A stretch of 64,000 bases of DNA from Candidatus Nanosynbacter sp. HMT-352 (GTDB lineage Bacteria; Patescibacteriota; Saccharimonadia; Saccharimonadales; Saccharimonadaceae). The stretch lies in the NCBI RefSeq assembly GCF_022819385.1, contig NZ_CP089290.1, positions 707,808 through 771,807 of the forward strand, in the 5' to 3' direction. The number at the start of each line of letters is the position of its first letter. The first letter of the stretch is position 1. Below are positions 44,420 through 52,704 of the stretch, in pieces. A program made the position numbers and the translations under genes. Under the pieces are notes generated by a model, which saw nothing but the letters and a program-made list of their open reading frames with translations, did not search any database and had not been told where the DNA came from.

Positions 44420-45421
44420 CTAGTATTCATATTTATTAACCAATTCAGCTTCGATAGTCTTGCCGTCTGTAATATTTAGCAAGCCCTCAAAGTTGATAGT
44501 CTCAGTTGAAATATCACTCAGTCCGTAGCTTGGCTCTCGGCTGGAAATTGCTACCTTACTTATAGTAAACAGCAGACTGGTTGGCGTGGTGTTACCGGCT
44601 TTGTGGTTTTTGTCGATAAAGCCAAATTGCATTGCCTGAGTTGTACCGTTTAGCATCATTCCTTTGTAGGTGTCGTCGGTGTACAGTTTCTCAATTGAGC
44701 CGCTAACCTCAAAGTCTTTGTTAAAGATTTCCTGAATGTCATCCTTAGAACTTGACGTCTGAACTGCTTCCAAATTTTTCTTAATTTCCAGACTGAAACT
44801 CTTAACATCCTGGAGTTCTGGCGCTGCCGCCAATCCAGCTGCGTCGGCTGCCATTTTCAGTAGCACGTCCTTTGGAATAAACTCTGTCTCGGTTGAGTCG
44901 TACGCAATAGTAACAGTTGACGGCGTTACATCCTTGGATTTTTTCGACATCAAGCTTACTTCAATCTTCGGATAATCATCGGGTGTCCATGAAATCTTAA
45001 AACTCTCAATCATGGCGTACGGAAACTGCCCGCAAAACACCGATTCCTTGATGGTGATAGTCGAGCTAATATGAGTATTCTCATTATTCAGCGAGAACAA
45101 ATGCTTTTTAGCTCCCGTATCGCCAGCAACAGGCGTCGTTGCGGCTTTTTGACCAAACACCAGTGCTAGCCAGTAATAAAGTCCCTTTGCCCACGTCTTG
45201 CCGCCGATTGAACCCTCGCCCTTAACGCTCATCACATCAACAGCGTTGTTCTTTGTGATGTTATTGTACGCCGATTCGTTAGTTTTCGTCTCTGGTGTGT
45301 CCTTAAAGCTAAAATCCAACTGCGGATAAAAATACGTCGGCATTTTAGCAGTGCCTCTGGTGTCTTCCAGCGCCAACCCTACGGCGGTCTTTCGACCTGT
45401 TACAATCTTTTTCTCTGCCAT
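44420..45421 (-). CDS. Major tail tube protein
   Basis: 333 aa. The sequence has the tail tube plan: a beta-rich fold starting with GLALEDTRGTA and FKDTPETKTNESAYNN, a central region with SFKISWTPDDYPKIEVSLMS, and the C-terminal INFEGLLNITDGKTIEAELV. It forms the tube between head and tip. TAATG coupling to the small gene upstream. Confidence 0.8.
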   Translation of the reverse strand: MAEKKIVTGRKTAVGLALEDTRGTAKMPTYFYPQLDFSFKDTPETKTNESAYNNITKNNAVDVMSVKGEGSIGGKTWAKGLYYWLALVFGQKAATTPVAGDTGAKKHLFSLNNENTHISSTITIKESVFCGQFPYAMIESFKISWTPDDYPKIEVSLMSKKSKDVTPSTVTIAYDSTETEFIPKDVLLKMAADAAGLAAAPELQDVKSFSLEIKKNLEAVQTSSSKDDIQEIFNKDFEVSGSIEKLYTDDTYKGMMLNGTTQAMQFGFIDKNHKAGNTTPTSLLFTISKVAISSREPSYGLSDISTETINFEGLLNITDGKTIEAELVNKYEY

Positions 45422-45561
45422 TATTCCTCTCCCTCCTTATTTTCGGCTTTGGCTTTTTTAACTGCTTCTTCAAAGCTTTCTGCTTCGACAGACACGCCGA
45501 ACTCTGGCAGATAAAATGACTGCTTCGGTGCGGGTGCTGCTGGCTGATTGTCTTTCTTCAC
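45421..45561 (-). CDS. Very small phage protein before the tail tube gene
   Basis: 46 aa from a GTG at 45561: a proline/alanine-rich start (QPAAPAPKQ), YLPEFGVSVEAESFEEA, and a lysine/glutamate tail. The stop overlaps the tail tube start as TAATG. It is the first gene behind promoter module 4. Function unknown; too short for the usual gene callers. Confidence 0.65.
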   Translation of the reverse strand: MKKDNQPAAPAPKQSFYLPEFGVSVEAESFEEAVKKAKAENKEGEE

Positions 45562-45601
45562 GGTTAATCCCTTTCTTACGCGAAATCAGTCAGTAGCAAA
45601 A

Positions 45602-45644
45602 GAAAATGCGACCAAGGCTGATCGCATATACTACCCGTATTATA
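45602..45644 (-). promoter_or_regulatory. Late promoter-hairpin module 4 (tail tube unit)
   Basis: TGGTATAAT (-10 at 45639-45644) with TTGGAT 17 bp upstream as -35, 12 nt with TAGTATA, stem TGCGATC/GGTCGCA (45607-45626, one G-U), then TTTTCTTTTG. Confidence 0.75.
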
Positions 45645-45659
45645 CCATGGCGCTTACAT

Positions 45660-46151
45660 TTATCCAACCATGTCGCGAGTGCGCACCGTGAATCGTATTA
45701 AAGCTTCGTTAGTAAATACGCTGCCGCCCCGCTCGCTGACTACATACTCTATTTCCGTTTGGCTGCCCAGGTCGATTATTAGCTCGTCAGATTGCTCATC
45801 TTGGAATTGCCTCAGCACAGATAAAATCGTCTCAGGTAGTAATTTATTCTTACTATCTCGCCCGCAAATCATTTTCACCAGCGCCATATGGCTGCCACTA
45901 CGTTTTGCCGTGCTATTAAAATCCCTAGTTAGGTCATATGCCACGTTGATTAACACTGTCGAGTGCGTTTCGATTGAATACGAAGCATCGTCAATGACGC
46001 TCTGTCTCTCGTAACTAATAAAGCACATCGGCAAGCTTGACTTGTCCACCACCATTGGATCGCCCAGATAGTATTTATTTCTCAAGTCTTTCGGGCCGTG
46101 CTCATTTAACAGGTTGCGCAGCTTTGCTAAAATTGGGTCTTCGTATTGCAT
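45660..46151 (-). CDS. Tail terminator / head-tail joining protein
   Basis: 163 aa. Beta strands typical of the gpU/tail terminator fold are suggested by LPMCFISYERQSVIDDASYS and the ending EALIRFTVRTRD. The place after the virion morphogenesis gene and before the tail tube supports this. TAATG overlap with the upstream gene. Confidence 0.6.
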   Translation of the reverse strand: MQYEDPILAKLRNLLNEHGPKDLRNKYYLGDPMVVDKSSLPMCFISYERQSVIDDASYSIETHSTVLINVAYDLTRDFNSTAKRSGSHMALVKMICGRDSKNKLLPETILSVLRQFQDEQSDELIIDLGSQTEIEYVVSERGGSVFTNEALIRFTVRTRDMVG

Positions 46152-46588
46152 TATCTCTCTCCTTCAGCTTCTAAATAGATTTGTAATCGCTGGCGAATGT
46201 ACCGCGCTTGCGGCTCGGTCATGCCCCACATCTTGCGAGCTGGCATGTTTTTCGTGCCCATCTGATGATATTTGAAATAACGCGTTGGGTTTTTAATCAC
46301 CGCTTTATCGCTGTATACTTCCGCCTTAAAACCATCCTTCATCTTGCCCGTTTTATTCAGTAGCGGCCACGGATAGTTTCGCTTACGTTTACGCCACTGC
46401 GCACCAAAAACTGTACCACGCTTGCCGCTAAAGTTCTTGGCAATCTCATCTAGCATAAAATTAGCCGCCTCTTGCAATGGTATACGCAGACTACTAGCAC
46501 GCTTCCATCGATTTAATAGTATCTGATTGAATTGCTTCAGTTCCTCGCCATCAACCGTGACAGAAATTGGTACTTTTTGCCCGTCCAT
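46151..46588 (-). CDS. Phage virion morphogenesis protein (gpG/HK97 gp10-like)
   Basis: 145 aa. The segment HQMGTKNMPARKMWGMTEPQ is the hallmark of Mu gpG-type virion morphogenesis/tail completion proteins, following the basic WRKRKRNYPWPLLNKTGKM. It helps join head and tail. One base separates its ATG from the preceding stop. Confidence 0.8.
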   Translation of the reverse strand: MDGQKVPISVTVDGEELKQFNQILLNRWKRASSLRIPLQEAANFMLDEIAKNFSGKRGTVFGAQWRKRKRNYPWPLLNKTGKMKDGFKAEVYSDKAVIKNPTRYFKYHQMGTKNMPARKMWGMTEPQARYIRQRLQIYLEAEGER

Positions 46589-47224
46589 CTACCAATCCTC
46601 GCTACTGATATGCGGTCTCTTTGAAAAAAGATCTCCATCATCCCGTGTCGCAAATCCTTGAGCACTTCTTGAACAGGCTTCGCCGCAAACCGTGGCAATT
46701 AGCGTGTTCAGTTTTTCGCTTGCCAGCTCCAATTTCTTATAGCCATCCTTGCTGGTATTTTCAATGTCTTCATTAAATCCATAATCCCGCACCAATAGCA
46801 TACCGGCAGCCATTAGCCGCTGAATGTAGCGTAATGTTGGATTATACTCCTCAGCCCAGGCAGCCTCACATGGAATCTTTGATATGATTTCGCTCAGTGC
46901 TTCAGTTCGCACTTTCTCGACATATTCAGGCTCTACACTAGAACTAGCAAAGCGTACTGACACTTCCTGCCCAGAAACAACCGGCTTTTCCAGTGTAATC
47001 AATGCATTGGTGGTGTCTACTTCGGTTACTTTGACTAGCTTATTGTCCACCAGCACTCGCACATCTTTTACGTCAATTGTATCGTCGCCGTTGACGTCAG
47101 CCAAGATGTAGTCTCCTAGCGAAATCACCGAGCTGTTAACGTCGTTAAATTCCAACAACTGGCGGTGATACAATCCCGCTTCCTGTAATATATCTTTGAT
47201 AGGTTGATTTATTTCGTGCTTCAT
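46589..47224 (-). CDS. Head-tail connector with a dockerin-like EF-hand insert
   Basis: 211 aa from ATG 47224 (SD AGGAG at 8 nt). The core (EEYNPTLRYIQRLMAAGMLLVRDYGF) suits a gp6/gp36-type connector. Unusually it has ADVNGDDTIDVKDVRVLVDN near residue 45, which matches the calcium loop and F-helix of a type I dockerin repeat, followed by beta strands. One copy only. Binding of calcium is possible from the D-x-N-x-D-x-x-x-D spacing. Confidence 0.6.
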   Translation of the reverse strand: MKHEINQPIKDILQEAGLYHRQLLEFNDVNSSVISLGDYILADVNGDDTIDVKDVRVLVDNKLVKVTEVDTTNALITLEKPVVSGQEVSVRFASSSVEPEYVEKVRTEALSEIISKIPCEAAWAEEYNPTLRYIQRLMAAGMLLVRDYGFNEDIENTSKDGYKKLELASEKLNTLIATVCGEACSRSAQGFATRDDGDLFSKRPHISSEDW

Positions 47225-47285
47225 ATTATTTCTCCTAATCCTCAAACAAAGGCGGGCGAATCATCTCCCGCCTCAAGTCTGCCGA

Positions 47286-48146
47286 CTAAGAACCTTTCAC
47301 AGTCACGATAAACTGCATTGCCTGGTAAGCTGCGTCGTAACGACCACGTAAGCCCCAGCTAAACACATCAGTTTCGAATGCCCTGTCGCTGTTTATGTCG
47401 GTCTTCGCAACAGGTGCACCAACCTTCACGCGCTCAGCAATTGTCAATGGGCACATACCCTCTTTAGCCGCCACCAAGAATGCTGCTTTGCCAGCAATAC
47501 GTGGGTCAACGATAAGCTCAACACGTTTGTAATTGGTGTTGCTCTGTCCATTGTCCAACTTCTCGCGGAGCAAGATTTTCTCAGCTTCCTCGCGGTTTTC
47601 CTGACCAACGATCAAGTGGGTTGGGATTGGGTTGATAAAGTCGCCATCAGCATCTTTCATGCCTACTAATGCGTCAAAAGCCTTACTAAACGTTCCAGCA
47701 CTGAATGCTCCGGGGATCAAGTTACCACGATCTGCGTGGAAGAATGGCTTACCGTCGCTCAAGTTAGCAGTAAAGCCAACAGGAAGTGCAGCTACAGCTA
47801 ACGCACCGTAGTGACGACCACTCTTAGTAGTCATAACACGGGTTTGGTTTGGAATCTGACCTAGATCATCATCTTCAATCTTTTCGCGTTCAACGTCCAG
47901 GGTTGACTCCCACTTTCGTGGTGCAATCGTGTGGACGGTGTTGTCAGCCACGCCATGTTTGCGCTCTGATTTGAACTCACGCATGCCAGGCACGCTGTTA
48001 AGTGTTACGATGTTATTAACCGCACCCGTTACTGGTGTGATGTCGTACAAAATGCCCTGCAGAGGGTCTTTGTATTCTTTTTTAGTAGTCTTGTATACCG
48101 TCTTGATGGCGGTATCAAGCTTTTGTAGCATTGCTCTTAAATCCAT
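47286..48146 (-). CDS. Major capsid protein, Mu gpT-like
   Basis: 286 aa. It has the gpT-type head subunit pattern: VYKTTKKEYKDPL near the start, ERKHGVADNTVHTIAPRKWE, a central domain with FFHADRGNLIPG and LIVGQENREEAEKIL, and the P-domain-like C-terminus VFSWGLRGRYDAAYQAMQF. About 290 aa is right for this family. It follows the protease/scaffold and cement genes, as in Mu. Confidence 0.82.
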   Translation of the reverse strand: MDLRAMLQKLDTAIKTVYKTTKKEYKDPLQGILYDITPVTGAVNNIVTLNSVPGMREFKSERKHGVADNTVHTIAPRKWESTLDVEREKIEDDDLGQIPNQTRVMTTKSGRHYGALAVAALPVGFTANLSDGKPFFHADRGNLIPGAFSAGTFSKAFDALVGMKDADGDFINPIPTHLIVGQENREEAEKILLREKLDNGQSNTNYKRVELIVDPRIAGKAAFLVAAKEGMCPLTIAERVKVGAPVAKTDINSDRAFETDVFSWGLRGRYDAAYQAMQFIVTVKGS

Positions 48147-48160
48147 CTCATATTCCTTTC

Positions 48161-48523
48161 TTAGCTCAGGCGAACGCCTACAGTTTTGTTATCAATTATT
48201 TCAACAATCTGTCCGATTGCCGGCGCGGTGCCGCTAACAGTCGTTGTTACCTTATCTGATGTCGCAATAGCAACAGCCTTGCCTAAATCAGCAGCCGCTA
48301 CTGCGTCGATTGCCAGCTGGAACACGCCAGTTCGATAAACTCGCACTTCATTCTTGATTAGTCCGCCGGTATTTTCCATTGCGACACCCAAGAATGGTTT
48401 TACTCCAGCTTCTGCTGCCCTAGCGTTACCGCTAGCGTCAACAGTAACTAGTTGTCCGCGATTGATTACATTGCTACCGAATGGAGCTGAAATCAAATCG
48501 CCGTCTTGTCGTAGAAATGTCAT
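48161..48523 (-). CDS. Capsid cement protein, DUF2190-like
   Basis: 120 aa, almost all beta. The pattern GSNVINRGQLVTVDASGNAR, PFLGVAMENTG and YRTGVFQLAI is that of DUF2190 head decoration proteins, which stabilise the shell. TAATG overlap with the upstream gene. Confidence 0.78.
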   Translation of the reverse strand: MTFLRQDGDLISAPFGSNVINRGQLVTVDASGNARAAEAGVKPFLGVAMENTGGLIKNEVRVYRTGVFQLAIDAVAAADLGKAVAIATSDKVTTTVSGTAPAIGQIVEIIDNKTVGVRLS

Positions 48524-49716
48524 TATTGATTCTCCTTCTCACGCTTTACTTCTTTATAATCTTCTTCATTCAGTCCGAACCGCTCGATGTCTGCTTTATC
48601 GGAGTCGTCCAGCTGAACTTCATCACCATTTCCATTGCCGCCTTCACCGCCATCTTCGCTCAATAGCCGCATTGCCGGCATTGCCGCAAAGAGTTCCGAT
48701 AATAGCACATCAACAGATTTGGTTTTCGTATCAGATAACTGCACCTTGGTGTCTTTGGCGGCGCAGAGTGCCAAATAGCTCTCTTTCTGAGCCGGGACAA
48801 GCTTGCCTTCAGAAAGCAGCTTCTCATATTCAGCCTCAGCCTGCTTTTCCGATAGCTCTTGCTTCTGCTTTGCCAGTTCGGCTTTTTCCCGAGCCAACTC
48901 AGCTTTCTCAGCTTCAAGCGCTTTCTGCTCGTCAGACAAATCTTTCTTGTCGGACAAATTGTCCTCTCCAGACTTATCCTCGTCTTTATCTTCTGGCTCT
49001 TTAGCGTCGGCGATTTGCTGCTTTACTGCTTCCTCCTGATCTTCAGGAACTTCAACGTCTGCACCAGCGGCGACGGTTGCGGTCTTCTCTTCACCGTCTT
49101 CCTGCCACTTCACCTCGACGTCAAAATCACGGTCGTTAGTTACTTTTACCTTATTCATCCCATTCTCCTCTCTCTTGTTATTAGATGAATCACTAAGCAC
49201 AATGGCTACCTGCGACATGTCAGACAGCGCCGGCTCAAAGGCGTGCATACCTTTGAGATATGGGTCGGTCACTAGCCCTACATGTTGCAGTACCGCACCC
49301 TTAAGCGAACCATCTTTCTTGTCCTTATATTGCAAATCCATACCCATTGATACGTTTGGAATCAGGTTTTTGTCGATTTTATCGGCAACTGCATCGTCGC
49401 GAATTTCTATCAAACCGTACAAGCCGTCTTCTCGTGCCTCCAACTCCAGCAACTCGCCGGTATTAAGACTTGCTAAGCTCGAGCTGTCATACGGGTGTCC
49501 TAACGGCACCGGCACGTAGTCCAAAACCCCGTCATTGAAGTTTTTTACCAGTTGATCAACCAGGTTTTTGTCAATAACCAACTTTGAATTATCCCAATCA
49601 TTTGGATCTATCCATTCGCCAAACGGGCATAATTGCTTCCAATACCGTCTGTACTCGCTTTTACCCTCGTCGCTTAGTCGGATGTTATCTTTCGTCTTTG
49701 TTGAAACTGTAAACAT
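48523..49716 (-). CDS. Head maturation protease fused to scaffold, Mu gpI-like
   Basis: 397 aa from ATG 49716, which has GGGAG upstream; the longer frame to 49785 covers the promoter hairpin. Residues about 1-160 resemble the Mu I protease (FGEWIDPNDWDNSKL, VPVPLGHPYDSSSL, LIPNVSMGMDLQYKDKKDG, HVGLVTDPYLKGM). The rest is a charged coiled coil (EKAELAREKAELAKQ) typical of scaffold, ending in a short C-terminal delivery helix. The order after portal and before capsid fits. Confidence 0.82.
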   Translation of the reverse strand: MFTVSTKTKDNIRLSDEGKSEYRRYWKQLCPFGEWIDPNDWDNSKLVIDKNLVDQLVKNFNDGVLDYVPVPLGHPYDSSSLASLNTGELLELEAREDGLYGLIEIRDDAVADKIDKNLIPNVSMGMDLQYKDKKDGSLKGAVLQHVGLVTDPYLKGMHAFEPALSDMSQVAIVLSDSSNNKREENGMNKVKVTNDRDFDVEVKWQEDGEEKTATVAAGADVEVPEDQEEAVKQQIADAKEPEDKDEDKSGEDNLSDKKDLSDEQKALEAEKAELAREKAELAKQKQELSEKQAEAEYEKLLSEGKLVPAQKESYLALCAAKDTKVQLSDTKTKSVDVLLSELFAAMPAMRLLSEDGGEGGNGNGDEVQLDDSDKADIERFGLNEEDYKEVKREKENQ

Positions 49717-49754
49717 ATTATTCTCCCGATATACTCCAAGAGAAATTTGCCCCA

Positions 49755-49802
49755 AAAGAAAATGCGACAAACTCGCTTGTCGCATATACTGGTCGTATTA
49801 TA
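49755..49802 (-). promoter_or_regulatory. Late promoter-hairpin module 3 (protease/capsid unit)
   Basis: TGATATAAT (-10 at 49797-49802), 12 nt with CAGTATA, perfect 8-bp stem TGCGACAA/TTGTCGCA (49763-49784), then TTTTCTTTTGG. Confidence 0.78.
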
Positions 49803-49825
49803 TCATACTTGTGGTTAAAGCAAAA

Positions 49826-52633
49826 CTATTTGTTTTTATGCTGCTTTTTCAACTGTTCGTCTAGGTATTCAGAATCCATCTGCCAAATAGCATGCATCCG
49901 TTGAACTGCTCGGCTCGGTTTGTAATTTGGATCGGCGAGACGCTTCTCAACTTCCTCGGCCGTCTTATTCAAACTAGCCATCATTTCATCAGTCAGCAAG
50001 TCCTCTGATTCATCAGCGAGGTATTTAGTGTCCTTCGTCATTTCCATATCAGCCATGATAATCTCATTATCTAACTTCTTAAGCCTTTTTACAACGAACT
50101 TCTTGCCCCTAGACAGCAGATATTCGTCCTCATCTGTTATTGAGGTAACACCATTATCTGCTAGCACTTTCTCCATATCCAAATACGGCATATCCTTTGG
50201 AGCCTTAAAGATAAATACATATTTGTTCCCGTCAGCTTGCCGTGCAAACTCTATTGACACGTCCTGACTGGTAGATGTAGAAAGAAAATTAGGATTATCG
50301 ACAATATCATTAACCGACAACTTTGACTCTAGCCCAATACCACGATACAGCACCACGTCCTTCTCTAGCTTCGTCTTCTTAATCGCCTTATCCAGTTGCT
50401 TAATATCAGCCTCAGCATACTCATTCATTGGTCGGCGACCCAATAGCGTCTGATTGATATTTATAAACCCATTGCCCTTATATGTCTCGATACTCAGTAA
50501 CTCTGCCTTGGTGTACTGTGCCATGTATGGATTCTCTTCAATCAGCTGCGGCTTCGGCGTTCTCTGAATCTTCTCAATGTTGTGCATCTGCATGTTGTTC
50601 GGCGGGTTTATCTCATCCTCTGGATTATCGCCGAGAAGTCTCGTAAACGTCGAGCGGCAGTTAAAATGTCGCGGCGGAATATACTCAGGATATGCCTGCC
50701 ACTCCTTCCATGTCATCACCCTGCCGTCCAGTGCGCTACAGCCAGGCGACGTTCGTGCATCCAGAATTGCCGAAAACTCCAATACATCGTCATCGTCCCA
50801 TACCGAATTACGCCCGGAATTGATCGCTTGTGCGATTGCGTACGACGCCGTATCCGTCAACTTCGTCGCAAACCATGCCAGAATCAGCTTCAGAATCTCA
50901 GCGTCGTAATCAATCGGCTCATCATCCAGCACTACTCTGTTCATTACCAGGCTTTTAGCGTAATTGGTTAGGTCATCCTGCTGTTTCTCGATAATCCAGT
51001 TTATGTATTCAACGGCTGCTTTAGTTAAATCATTGCCGTTCTTCGCAGCCGGCTTACCCATTTCATCGCTAGCACTGATTTTTCCAATCTGATACCCCTG
51101 CTTAAAGAATGATACCAACGTTCGGCGGTACTCCACCGGAAACACCACCGCATCAATGTCGCTCACCAGCTTTGATTTTGCGACCTCCTGGCTGACCTCC
51201 TCCGCCACAGTCTTATAAACTGGGCGGATTTGGTCTAAAAAACGTTTTTCTAGCTCCTGCCACCTGGCGTCAAGCTTCTTCAGGCTCTCGCTCGGTTCAT
51301 GATTGTGATTATCGCTCATCGTTCGTTGACCGGTCGGCGTGCCACCAGTCTGTTTCTCCTTGCTGGCGTTGCTTTCAGTATTTTCAGCCTGCTCAGTACG
51401 CTGCTGCTTAATCTTCTCCACGTCAAAGCCTAGCCGTGTCGCTGTTGCGTCTTCAATCTCGCTCGCCATTGCGTCAGACATGCGGTCTTTCTGAATCATT
51501 GTCGTAAAGGCGTTGAATATCGCACCAACCACTTCATTATCCAGCTTCTCGAATGCGAAAACCGGATAGCGTGGTTCGCTAAAGTTAATATCAATCAAAT
51601 CAGCGATGATGTATTGGTTAATGTGAGCCGCCAGCTTATTCATGACGGATTCTAGGCTCATACGGAACATCTTTGCTTGCGTATCGCTCAGCGCAAAGCT
51701 ACCAGTCGAACTTGTCCCCTGCGAACCCAGCAGCATAAAGTTAGCCAGGAATACTCTTGCCATCTCAGAGTTCTGGCGCTCAATCGATTGGTGCGGATCG
51801 CGTCCCTCAGAGTTCAGTACCTCAAGTTCGTAATTTGGCGGCAAAGTCGCCGTTGAATTGACCTTGCCTAAACGGCTTAATACGTTCAATACTTTCGACG
51901 TTACTTTGTCATCAACATTTGCAAGTGTGCTGCCGGTATTTTTCAGTACCTTTGGCTTGATAGCGTCATTTTGCAAAGCAATGCTATCTAGGTATTCCAA
52001 CTTCCACTTCTTGTCATAGTTTCGCCAAAGTGCCGTAAATATTGAACGTCCATAATACTGATCGTATCGTTTGCCTGGTGTAAATAGGAACGTTTTGTAA
52101 GCTGGAATAACCACCGTCGAACCGTCTTCTTGCGTTTGCTTAATCCCTTGATAGCCGTCCTTCAAATCGCTTAGAATCTCTACACTCCTCGAATCCCGCA
52201 GCGCCAGCTTCTTCAACTCGTAGCGGTTATTATTTAGTCGATACACCTTCTCCCACACTTGAAAGCCGTCAACCAATGCCATCATTGATTGATCAAGGAA
52301 TAGATTAAACGGTGTTTCAATACCGCCTTTATAACTCTCGCTCAGTAAGTTGTTTCGTACGAAATCTGCTTGCGTTTTCGCTTCAGTGCTTTCGTCGGCA
52401 GGCTTAATGTCATATTCGCTTGCCAAAATCGGCATGGTCAGGATATTGAATAATGCCTCGACAGTGCCATCACGCAGCATATCTCGGTAATCAGTGATTT
52501 TCCTCGGGCGGTTTAGCTTTATTTTCTCTGCTTCATAGTCCGTAAATACGCCAGTGCCAGCACTACCAATCTCACGTAGTCGGCGTCCTGCCTTTTTATC
52601 GTTATTCTTACCGCTCAAGTTTACCAGCTTCAT
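49826..52633 (-). CDS. Portal-MuF-ADP-ribosyltransferase fusion protein
   Basis: 935 aa. Residues about 1-450 are a DUF935-type (Mu gp29-like) portal with LMALVDGFQVWEKVYR and RYDQYYGRSIFTALWRNYDK. Residues about 530-670 are a MuF head morphogenesis domain ending PRHFNCRSTFTRLLGD. Residues about 715-860 are an ADP-ribosyltransferase of the VIP2/exoenzyme class: catalytic Arg764 (VVLYRGIG), the S-T-S at 785-787 (FLSTSTS), and Glu835-x-Glu837 (DEDEYLLSRG). All three R-S-E motifs are intact. It would be part of the virion, so the enzyme could enter the host with DNA (inference). Confidence 0.88.
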   Translation of the reverse strand: MKLVNLSGKNNDKKAGRRLREIGSAGTGVFTDYEAEKIKLNRPRKITDYRDMLRDGTVEALFNILTMPILASEYDIKPADESTEAKTQADFVRNNLLSESYKGGIETPFNLFLDQSMMALVDGFQVWEKVYRLNNNRYELKKLALRDSRSVEILSDLKDGYQGIKQTQEDGSTVVIPAYKTFLFTPGKRYDQYYGRSIFTALWRNYDKKWKLEYLDSIALQNDAIKPKVLKNTGSTLANVDDKVTSKVLNVLSRLGKVNSTATLPPNYELEVLNSEGRDPHQSIERQNSEMARVFLANFMLLGSQGTSSTGSFALSDTQAKMFRMSLESVMNKLAAHINQYIIADLIDINFSEPRYPVFAFEKLDNEVVGAIFNAFTTMIQKDRMSDAMASEIEDATATRLGFDVEKIKQQRTEQAENTESNASKEKQTGGTPTGQRTMSDNHNHEPSESLKKLDARWQELEKRFLDQIRPVYKTVAEEVSQEVAKSKLVSDIDAVVFPVEYRRTLVSFFKQGYQIGKISASDEMGKPAAKNGNDLTKAAVEYINWIIEKQQDDLTNYAKSLVMNRVVLDDEPIDYDAEILKLILAWFATKLTDTASYAIAQAINSGRNSVWDDDDVLEFSAILDARTSPGCSALDGRVMTWKEWQAYPEYIPPRHFNCRSTFTRLLGDNPEDEINPPNNMQMHNIEKIQRTPKPQLIEENPYMAQYTKAELLSIETYKGNGFININQTLLGRRPMNEYAEADIKQLDKAIKKTKLEKDVVLYRGIGLESKLSVNDIVDNPNFLSTSTSQDVSIEFARQADGNKYVFIFKAPKDMPYLDMEKVLADNGVTSITDEDEYLLSRGKKFVVKRLKKLDNEIIMADMEMTKDTKYLADESEDLLTDEMMASLNKTAEEVEKRLADPNYKPSRAVQRMHAIWQMDSEYLDEQLKKQHKNK

Positions 52634-52644
52634 AATTTCTCCAA

Positions 52645-52692
52645 ATAAAATACGACGCCTTTCGCACGTCGTATATACTTACTCTGATTATA
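52645..52692 (-). promoter_or_regulatory. Late promoter-hairpin module 2 (portal)
   Basis: TGATATAAT (-10 at 52687-52692), 13 nt with AAGTATA, stem TACGACG/CGTCGTA (52651-52673), then TTTTATTTGGAG, which merges with the ribosome site. Confidence 0.75.
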
Positions 52693-52704
52693 TCATACTT
52701 ATAC

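Noticed and set aside
48523..49785. Longer form of the protease/scaffold protein from 49785
   Set aside because: The added 23 codons would encode the promoter hairpin module; ATG 49716 has a proper ribosome site.
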